DNA of 64,000 nt. Origin: Qipengyuania vulgaris (GTDB lineage: Bacteria; Pseudomonadota; Alphaproteobacteria; Sphingomonadales; Sphingomonadaceae). The notes beneath the pieces were generated by a model, which had not been told where the DNA came from, made no database searches, and saw only the letters and a list, made by a program, of their open reading frames with translations. Location of the stretch: NCBI RefSeq assembly GCF_009827325.1, contig NZ_WTYC01000002.1:124001-188000 (forward strand). Reading direction: 5' to 3'. The translations under genes were made by a program, and so were the position numbers. Shown one piece after another: positions 26,601 through 32,938 of the stretch (positions are counted from its first letter, which is position 1; the number at the start of each line of letters is the position of its first letter).

Positions 26601-26984
26601 CTCGGTCGCGAATTGAAAGGTCCCGCTCCAACTGCGTGTCACAGCTTCCGGCGAGGATGCGTAGTCAGCCAACTCGTTCGCTTTGTCCCATGCCAGCTGT
26701 ACAGCGGGCGGAAACTCTTCCGGCGCAGTACCGTCTCCAATGAGCACAGCCATCGAACCATCAATCCGTCGCGCGCCCTTCCGGCGGATGAGCAGCCTGT
26801 CGAATGGAGCGGCGAGATTCGTCTCGATCAAATCGTGGCCGGCAACATCGCTTGTTTTGATGGTTGCAGATGTAGTGGCCCCCAGAAACGGGGTTTGCTC
26901 GACTGCATTATTCCCGACATTGACGCGGCGTCTTGGCAATGCGGGAATGTCCAACTTCCCATGCCAAAGTGTAATCAATGACAC
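23691..26984 (-). CDS. DEAH-type helicase with C-terminal nuclease-like region
   Basis: 1,097 residues. Superfamily 2 helicase motifs: PTGTGKTE (166-173), VDEAHH (275-280), QFTATPFR, and QFIGRFTR at about 460. The long C-terminal half is beta-rich and near residues 950-980 has EAADLVCLKDV and LCLIHCKGA, which resemble the D..(E/H)-x-K core of a PD-(D/E)xK nuclease; the usual Glu appears as His, so activity is uncertain. It is the first well-supported gene of a four-gene operon: 4-base overlap with the winged-helix gene, then the NTPase-Mrr and TrlF-like genes. Probably a phage-DNA-processing motor. Confidence 0.85.
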   Translation of the reverse strand: MSLITLWHGKLDIPALPRRRVNVGNNAVEQTPFLGATTSATIKTSDVAGHDLIETNLAAPFDRLLIRRKGARRIDGSMAVLIGDGTAPEEFPPAVQLAWDKANELADYASSPEAVTRSWSGTFQFATEDEEAGIAGLRAPQIGALHAISAHFAVGSQFEPATVVLPTGTGKTETMLATLVYRRLRRTLVLVPSVPLRSQIAGKFLSLGVLPDAGIVPQEVARPRVAALSAGLRTIEEAETLLREANVVVALPNTLEACEPVARRVLLEGCTDLMVDEAHHITASTWSSVRDNFSEKRVVQFTATPFRRDSQRIDGRIIFNFKLGDAQAAGYYRPINLIAVEEYGEQIRRDHKIASAALEALRRDRETLGLDHLLMARTRTKERAAELHELYSRLASDLRPVMVYSGSGRTVPNREALAQLLDRGPDGARIVICVDMLGEGFDLPNLKVAALHDTHKSLAITLQFIGRFTRKGDPGSIGEATVVTNIADPEAERRLADLYAQGADWDKLIRRLSEERIEEELRLQDVVDKLRASGDLHAHLSLWNLRPALSTQFFRTKCASWNPRAYTSVLPKGAESWYAYDDDGEVLVAVVQHSGKVSWGNYQDVIDVVHDLLVMRWDKEKEVLALYASDYSALRSETMARAVTDDQTELVTGKSIFQILNNVELPLVKSLGSSRVGAISFTSYFGPNVTDGLASIEKAESSLNNIACLGYENGERVLWGGTQRRGKIWQQKGGSIAEWLDWVKFTWSKVTATHSEETNITRDFLRPERLEKPWGSAPIALQWGEQAQLRLNDRQFIGFGNSMIPLFLVDLEIEGTEDDGSILLRISSNGLVSVYRLRIDISHPGGYLHEHVSGPRLTFQKGKEPAIALEEYLAKDPFLVRYVDGTYSYNCYHIPIALNAGSFDRDRLESWDWAGIPLNQESMHKAGNQDSIQYRTFTQVADEYDIVFNDDGSGEAADLVCLKDVDDTTIRLCLIHCKGAHGGVISRDIRNFYTVCGQAQKSVTVKHAGMNSLYHDLKRRQDIWMREGASRFLKGDTKQLVYFKDKARRARLEFEMILVQPGASIATITEDALKLLGTTELYLKKTSEANLRVILSA

Positions 26985-27023
26985 TATGAGCTCCTAGATA
27001 CTCGGAGGGCGACAAAGCAGCCG

Positions 27024-27518
27024 CTAGCGAAGGTGCTGTCTGACAAATTTCTGGATCGCTTGAGTGGGAGCTAAGGACGTCAAAGGCAGCCTCGCTTCGA
27101 ATTCTCCCACACTCACGCGACCGCGCTCAAACGCTCGACCACCTTCGCCGCGTCCAATTCTAGGATTCGCCTCGTAGACATTGCGCCATTGCCCATCTTG
27201 CCAACTACAGTCGAGCCCGAGGCCATGAGGGTTAGCTGGCCGCCATACTGCAACGTCATGACCGCGATGTCGGACAAATCCGGTTTCGATTCCGTGCTCG
27301 AGATCGGTCACTCGATCGGACACAACTCGCAGCAGTGGAAAGCTAGAACTATCGAGGTAAACTCTCTGCCGTTGCGTCGTCACTGGGAGCTCCTGCCGAA
27401 ACCTATTGGTTGTTGCATAATGAGAACTAACAGAGAACGAAAGGGCGGCTGGCAGTTTATCCGCAGACGGTAGCGGCCCGCAGATTTTAAGAGACTGAGT
27501 GTTCCCGACTTGGGACAA
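27024..27518 (-). CDS. Possible hypothetical protein upstream of the helicase operon
   Basis: An open frame of 164 codons ending 39 bases before the helicase start, in the same direction. The C-terminal two thirds (for example HGLGLDCSWQDGQWRNVYE) look like protein, but the start region is unconvincing and an opposing frame exists at 27189-27473. No family recognised. It may be the true first gene of the operon, a gene remnant, or non-coding. Confidence 0.35.
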   Translation of the reverse strand: MSQVGNTQSLKICGPLPSADKLPAALSFSVSSHYATTNRFRQELPVTTQRQRVYLDSSSFPLLRVVSDRVTDLEHGIETGFVRHRGHDVAVWRPANPHGLGLDCSWQDGQWRNVYEANPRIGRGEGGRAFERGRVSVGEFEARLPLTSLAPTQAIQKFVRQHLR

Positions 27519-27674
27519 CTAAGCACTTCGGGATCGTTCTGGATTTCGCGATGGCTGCTGCTCCGTGTCTTGCTTCACAACGCCGCTTGTATGTGCGATT
27601 GTTGTTGCGCGTATCGACCGAAAGTCGCGGCGCGGTAGCGGAAGCTGCAATCTCCAACGAAATTGGAACAGAAC

Positions 27675-28292
27675 ATGACTCAAACTCCATCTTACTCAAC
27701 GCTATTTTCATGCCTTTATGACGAACGAGAGCCAATCGGCTACGTTGGCCGTGGCACACATTATTCAGTCTTTCGAAGTGTCGAATGGCTCGATGTCGAG
27801 CGAAAGCAACTCGCCAAGCCCCAGATTCATGACTTCGCTGTGATCTGGGACGAAGACCATGATGAGCGGATAATCGATGTCATCGAGCGCATCTACATGG
27901 CTGGCTTTCTCTCGCCGGTTCAATTCATTGGCGAACGCAAGGGTGGGCTGTCGATCGTGCTAGCCGCAAGGTATTATTGCGGATCGAGCGACGATTTTCG
28001 TGGCGAGGAGTTCTTCAGGCAGATTGAGCCCATCGTTTCAAACGTGAATGGCGACTCATGGAATCTAGAGATTGGTAGTTTCGATCGTCACGATACGAGT
28101 GCGCGGGGACACCAAACAGAATTGCCAAGCATCATTCAGGATAATGATGAGGTGGCTTTCACCTACCTCAAGAACATCGATAATTTGTGGCGGCTAGGAA
28201 CCAAAGATTGGAGTCCGAAAGCGATCTACAACGACCCAATATCGGTACCATTTCCACCGGTCTCCCCCGACCCACTGCGAGAAACGGTCTAG
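27675..28292 (+). CDS. Hypothetical protein of accessory DNA
   Basis: 205 residues from the ATG at 27675, with GGAACAG upstream; an ATG four codons earlier is less well placed. MTQTPSYSTLFSCLYDERE, then GRGTHYSVFRSVEW, then IHDFAVIWDEDHDERIIDVI. Soluble, mixed alpha/beta, no signal. I recall highly similar proteins on sphingomonad plasmids and islands but no known function. It separates the defence half from the GC-rich non-coding stretch and the RiPP half. Confidence 0.75.
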   Translation: MTQTPSYSTLFSCLYDEREPIGYVGRGTHYSVFRSVEWLDVERKQLAKPQIHDFAVIWDEDHDERIIDVIERIYMAGFLSPVQFIGERKGGLSIVLAARYYCGSSDDFRGEEFFRQIEPIVSNVNGDSWNLEIGSFDRHDTSARGHQTELPSIIQDNDEVAFTYLKNIDNLWRLGTKDWSPKAIYNDPISVPFPPVSPDPLRETV

Positions 28293-28992
<700 letters not shown>

Positions 28993-29001
28993 GTGATAGC
29001 A

Positions 29002-29901
29002 ATGTCAAAGCTGCTGTTATGCGGAACAATTATGCTACTGGCTTCGCCTTCGTTAGCCACGCAAGAGTCTGAACCCGTCAATGATCCTGAAACCATTGTA
29101 GTTACCGGACAGCGTCAGGCTGATGTTGAGGCGATACGCGAGGGCATTGATCAGATTTCACCATCTCTCGGTCCGACAGATCCGATTGCACGTTTTATTG
29201 ATCCGATTTGTCTCGACTTTGCAGGACTTAGCCCGTCGCAGGAAGCTACGTTTCGTAAACTTATAACCTTTCGCGGCCAGAATGCCGGAGCACGCTTTGC
29301 GAAGACTGATTGTCGGACGAATGCATTGGTCGTAATCGTCGACGACCCCAAGTCATTCTTAGATGAAGCAAGAGAAAAGCAATCTAACTTAGTGAGCGCG
29401 AGCGACTATCGGAAATTAGAAGCATCGATTGCGGATGGTGATCCTGTAGTTGCAGTGCGTTCACAGGAAGTTCGCACGGCTTTGGGTAGGCCTGCGCCGC
29501 ATACCGCTACGATCCCAGGTTTGACACTCCCCATGGCGGCATCGACAAAGGTCAACACGGACGCGCGTGCGCGCAGGGTAGGCCTCGAACAGAGCGCAGC
29601 CTTAGTTAACTCGATCGTTATCTTTGACGCGACAAAAGTCGCAGGACTTAACCTTGTCCAACTTGCCGACTATGCGGCGATGCGACTGCTGATTTCGAGC
29701 GACGTTAGTCCAGCTTGGCAAGGTGGCCGACCTGATTCCATACTTAAACTATTCTCGAACTCCACAGATGATATTGAATCCTCAATGACGGTGTTCGATG
29801 AATCCTACTTGGCTGCAGTATATGGCCTCCCACTAAATGCTGCGCCTTCCAGACTAAAATCACAGGTATTGGCGGGGTACCTGGAACGATCTCAGAACTA
29901 A
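29002..29901 (+). CDS. Secreted protein of the RiPP cluster, unknown function
   Basis: 299 residues from the ATG at 29002. MSKLLLCGTIMLLASPSLAT is a clear signal peptide. Just after it comes ETIVVTGQRQ, similar to the motif that follows the signal peptide in TonB-dependent receptors of sphingomonads, but no plug or barrel follows. Two cysteines (DPICLDF and KTDCRTN) could form a disulfide. The rest is mixed alpha/beta without a recognised domain. It is 36 bases upstream of the thioredoxin-like gene, so the two are co-transcribed. It might be an export partner, protease or immunity protein of the cluster; unproven. Confidence 0.75.
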   Translation: MSKLLLCGTIMLLASPSLATQESEPVNDPETIVVTGQRQADVEAIREGIDQISPSLGPTDPIARFIDPICLDFAGLSPSQEATFRKLITFRGQNAGARFAKTDCRTNALVVIVDDPKSFLDEAREKQSNLVSASDYRKLEASIADGDPVVAVRSQEVRTALGRPAPHTATIPGLTLPMAASTKVNTDARARRVGLEQSAALVNSIVIFDATKVAGLNLVQLADYAAMRLLISSDVSPAWQGGRPDSILKLFSNSTDDIESSMTVFDESYLAAVYGLPLNAAPSRLKSQVLAGYLERSQN

Positions 29902-29937
29902 AAAGAATATGCAAATTATGTCGGGGAGGATTCGGTA

Positions 29938-30282
29938 ATGTCAAAACCGGTGCGTACTTATCGCATGGTGGATCTAGACGAAAGTTTAGCTAGGATCGAA
30001 TTCGCCATCACGGTCTATACTGTTCCGCATTGTGGTAAATGCGACCGTGTCGTTTCTCACCTCGCGGAGACGGATCTTGGTCTCAGCTTCCATCTATTTC
30101 GTTGCTTGATGGATAAACGAGACGCAGGTCAAATGTTCAAAAAGTTGGGCAGCCTAGATCTTCCTATCGTTTCGCTGCATGCCAATGGCAAACTCGTGCA
30201 CATCTCCCCTTACGGTGAGGGGCACAAACTTTTCCAAGCACTGGAACTAATACAAAAAGAAAGGGTCGCCGACTTCACATGA
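29938..30282 (+). CDS. Thioredoxin/glutaredoxin-like protein (CGKC)
   Basis: 114 residues. A glutaredoxin-like fold is suggested by ITVYTVPHCGKCDRVVSHLA, with the redox pair CGKC at about residues 32-35, and by SLDLPIVSLHANGKLVHISP, which has the Pro in the cis-proline position. No signal peptide, so cytoplasmic. It lies beside a RiPP precursor whose core has two cysteines (CGEMC), so control of their oxidation or sulfur chemistry is a natural guess. Its stop codon is inside a strong hairpin terminator shared with the convergent precursor gene. Confidence 0.75.
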   Translation: MSKPVRTYRMVDLDESLARIEFAITVYTVPHCGKCDRVVSHLAETDLGLSFHLFRCLMDKRDAGQMFKKLGSLDLPIVSLHANGKLVHISPYGEGHKLFQALELIQKERVADFT

Positions 30283-30296
30283 AGTTGGCGACCCTT
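30261..30296. terminator. Bidirectional terminator between the redoxin gene and the precursor gene
   Basis: AAGGGTCGCCGACTTC (30261-30276) pairs with GAAGTTGGCGACCCTT (30281-30296), 16 base pairs with one G-U, loop ACAT. It overlaps the stop codon of the plus-strand gene ending at 30282 and lies 17 bases after the stop of the minus-strand precursor gene. Confidence 0.85.
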
Positions 30297-30312
30297 CTCT
30301 TGAATTCAGCCG

Positions 30313-30465
30313 TCAGTAGGCTTCAGTATCACACATTTCTCCGCAGCCGTACACTTTTGTATAACGACCGCCCGCGACTTGCTGAAGTTCGTCTTGGGAA
30401 AGCTCCCGGGCCATGCGCCTCTGAGCCAATCTGACGGTAGTGCTTTTTGCTGATTGTTTTGACAT
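30313..30465 (-). CDS. RiPP precursor peptide with double-glycine leader
   Basis: 50-residue peptide from the ATG at 30465, with GGGAGAAGAAG just upstream. It is too short for ordinary gene prediction. The leader starts MSKQSAKSTTVRLAQRRMAR and ends ELSQDELQQVAGG, a classic double-glycine leader. Cleavage after GG would release the 17-residue core RYTKVYGCGEMCDTEAY. The core has acidic side chains (E, D, E), possible partners (Thr, Lys, Thr) for ester or amide cross-links, and two cysteines. It is divergent from an ATP-grasp ligase and a HlyD/C39-transporter pair that could modify and export it. Highly likely to be the substrate of that machinery. Confidence 0.85.
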   Translation of the reverse strand: MSKQSAKSTTVRLAQRRMARELSQDELQQVAGGRYTKVYGCGEMCDTEAY

Positions 30466-30509
30466 AGGCTTCTTCTCCCTAGTTAATGCTCTCTTGGAGC
30501 GGCATACAC

Positions 30510-30535
30510 ACTAGCTAGCAAGCGCTGACTGTCAA
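30510..30535 (-). promoter_or_regulatory. Possible promoter of the precursor gene
   Basis: On the minus strand TTGACA (30535 down to 30530), then 16 bases, then TAGTGT as a weak -10. It lies about 45 bases upstream of the precursor start in the 118-base region shared with the divergent ATP-grasp gene. Confidence 0.4.
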
Positions 30536-30583
30536 TCGCTGAGCCTCTGAGCGAGATTTTACATATTCTAAAGGGACAAAAAA

Positions 30584-31654
30584 TTGCGGTTACTCATTAT
30601 TTCCCTTCCAATAGATCAACACTCTACAATTGCTGCGTATCATTTATCTGAGATGGGCTTCGATGTGAGGTTTTGGTGTCCTTCAGATCTACCGAAGCGA
30701 ACCACAGCTTCTATATCTATTGGAGGAGGAACCCGCGTATCCTTGGGAGTCCATGGTGACGAACCTGCAGAGACGGTGCTTTTTCGCAAGTGGAGTGGGC
30801 CAGTCCTGCCTGACGATCTTCATCCGGCAGATCGAGATATAGCATCTCGTGAATTCGAACATTTCGGAACTGGGATACTCGATGCTCTGCACCCCGCAGC
30901 ACGCTGGATCAACGCTCCACGTTCGGCACGTATGGCAACAAAGATCCGGCAACTACAGGTTGCCGAAGCTGTTGGGTTCAATATTCCGCGCACCTGCATT
31001 TCAAACAATCCTCAAGATATTCGCGCGTTTGCTGAGGCTGCGAATCAGAAAGTCGTGTTCAAGTCATTCACTCCAGCCGTCTGGGAAGACCTGAGCGAAC
31101 GCCAGTACGTCACCATGACTTCGAGAGCTGATCCAGAGCTGATGTCCGACGATCTCGCGCTCAGCTATTCTCCAGCAATATGGCAAGAGGAAATTGCGAA
31201 GGCTTTTGAGCTTCGGATTACCATGTTCGAAGATGAAGCCGTAACCGTTCGAATCGATAGCCAACGGACTGATCACGGTACGGTAGATTGGCGAGCCGCA
31301 GGACATGATATCCCTGTCGTCGACCACCAACTGGACATAACCAACTACAATCTTTGCCGTGAATTGATGAGAAAGCTGGGTCTGGCCTTTGGAAGCATCG
31401 ACGCGATCGTCGATCATTCAGGAAAGCTCTGGTTCCTTGAGGTAAATCCGGCTGCGCAATTCTTGTGGATTGAGGATATCAACCCCGAGATCAAACTCTT
31501 AGGTCCATTCCTTAGTATGCTAGCCGGAGAGGATGTCCGCGACAGGACACCAACATTGAAGGAAACCTTGGCCGACAGTGCGTATCTCCATTACGAAGCG
31601 GAGTTGCGAGATAGCCATGAACAAGTCATGTCCTCTTTCAAAAGTTATGAGTAG
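30584..31654 (+). CDS. ATP-grasp ligase, MvdD/RimK-like (RiPP maturase)
   Basis: 356 residues from a TTG at 30584, with AAAGGGA seven bases upstream. The ATP-grasp fold is read from KVVFKSFTPAVWEDL (nucleotide-binding Lys), WQEEIAKAFELRITMF, SIDAIVDHSGKLWFLEVNPA (metal-binding Glu and Asn) and QFLWIEDINPEI. The N-terminal part (MRLLIISLPIDQHSTIAAYH, then RKWSGP) matches MvdC/MvdD-type maturases, which form ester or amide cross-links between side chains of a precursor (graspetides). It is 118 bases from the divergent precursor gene and followed after 8 bases by the HlyD gene, so it begins the biosynthesis-export operon. Confidence 0.88.
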   Translation: MRLLIISLPIDQHSTIAAYHLSEMGFDVRFWCPSDLPKRTTASISIGGGTRVSLGVHGDEPAETVLFRKWSGPVLPDDLHPADRDIASREFEHFGTGILDALHPAARWINAPRSARMATKIRQLQVAEAVGFNIPRTCISNNPQDIRAFAEAANQKVVFKSFTPAVWEDLSERQYVTMTSRADPELMSDDLALSYSPAIWQEEIAKAFELRITMFEDEAVTVRIDSQRTDHGTVDWRAAGHDIPVVDHQLDITNYNLCRELMRKLGLAFGSIDAIVDHSGKLWFLEVNPAAQFLWIEDINPEIKLLGPFLSMLAGEDVRDRTPTLKETLADSAYLHYEAELRDSHEQVMSSFKSYE

Positions 31655-31662
31655 GGCAGAAT

Positions 31663-32925
31663 TTGGGCGGGGACGAAACGATTGAACGTTCGGGTCAAAA
31701 CCGAGACACTGGTCTATTTCGCACGGAAGTCTTCGAAGCGCGCAAGGCCAAGAACGACGGCCGCGTCAATTTACTACCGTCAGTCAGCTGGCACGTCATT
31801 ACAGCAATCTTGCTGGGATTGTTTTTAGGAGGCGTAGCGTTCGTAGCACTTGTACCGCTAGCTCGAACGGAAACAGTAGACGGTGTCATCTGGCCTCACG
31901 GAAAACCAGTTTCTTTGGATAGCCCGATTTCCGGAACAATTACCTCCATTTCGGCAGGTGAAGACGATTTAGTCGATGAGGGTGAGTTGCTCGTTACTGT
32001 GGCTGATCGCACCGCTATCGGCTTTGGTGAGGACGCCGCAAAGATTGTTGAGAGAGGAATTGAAGCAAGGCGTTTGTTGGTCGCGAATGAGATGGACGCT
32101 GCGCGGAGAGACAACGAACTCGCTATTTCGGAACGTCGATCGAGGATCGGCGCTCTAATTTCTTCGAAAGCAGCTACACAAAACCAGATTACACGACAGC
32201 TTGAGCTGTTGGCCAGCGCGCGGGAAGATTTCGAGATAGCGCAAACCGTGGCTGTAGGCGGCTTTATCAGTCGCCAAGACTTAGCGAGACGTCAGGAGGC
32301 AGTTCTTGCTCGCGAGCAAGTACTTGCGCAATTGAAGCAGGAGATTGTCGACATCGAATCTCAGATCGCCATTGAAAGGGCCGGTATCAAGCGAGACACC
32401 GAGTCACTGGCAACCCGTCTGGCCTCCTTAGAATCGACGGAAGAAGCCTTCGGTCTGGAAAGCGCTCAAGCAGCCCGAAACTCAAGTGTTGCTCTGCTGG
32501 CGCCGGTTTCGGGAAGAGTTGGAGCGCTGAGACGAACACCCGGGCAGCGGATCGCTGTGGGCGAAGAGATTTTGTTGATTGCCAATGATAAACTCGAATG
32601 GCTGGTCGAGCTCCAGGTACCTTCTAGCGCCATATCGCGTGTCCGCGTAGGAGGCGCCGTAGAGTTACGCGTGGCTTCTCTCCCGTACCAGCAATACGGA
32701 ACCATTGAAGCGACGATAACCAGGATTGCGACAATCCCAGAACAGCGCAGCGATTCAGATGGTTCATCCACTTATTATAGGGTGAACGCCCGCATGAACC
32801 CATCCTCAGAATTAAGTGCCTCCCTGAGCTCAGTACAAGGGCTACCGGTCGAAGTCGTCATGCATATCGGACGTGCGACTATACTCGAACAGATTTTGGC
32901 TGAGCGCACCAGAGTCCAACTATGA
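31663..32925 (+). CDS. HlyD-family periplasmic adaptor
   Basis: 420 residues from a TTG at 31663, the only early start in frame. One transmembrane helix (about 45-68, WHVITAILLGLFLGGVAFVA), then the barrel-sandwich segment SPISGTITSISAGEDDLVDE, a long coiled-coil hairpin (about 135-265), the second half of the lipoyl-like unit (LLAPVSGRVGALRRTPGQRI) and a beta-barrel end. HlyD adaptors link inner-membrane ABC exporters to outer-membrane channels; no TolC is encoded here. It lies between the ATP-grasp and C39-transporter genes. Confidence 0.9.
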   Translation: MGGDETIERSGQNRDTGLFRTEVFEARKAKNDGRVNLLPSVSWHVITAILLGLFLGGVAFVALVPLARTETVDGVIWPHGKPVSLDSPISGTITSISAGEDDLVDEGELLVTVADRTAIGFGEDAAKIVERGIEARRLLVANEMDAARRDNELAISERRSRIGALISSKAATQNQITRQLELLASAREDFEIAQTVAVGGFISRQDLARRQEAVLAREQVLAQLKQEIVDIESQIAIERAGIKRDTESLATRLASLESTEEAFGLESAQAARNSSVALLAPVSGRVGALRRTPGQRIAVGEEILLIANDKLEWLVELQVPSSAISRVRVGGAVELRVASLPYQQYGTIEATITRIATIPEQRSDSDGSSTYYRVNARMNPSSELSASLSSVQGLPVEVVMHIGRATILEQILAERTRVQL

Positions 32926-32938
32926 GCCTCGCGATAAG

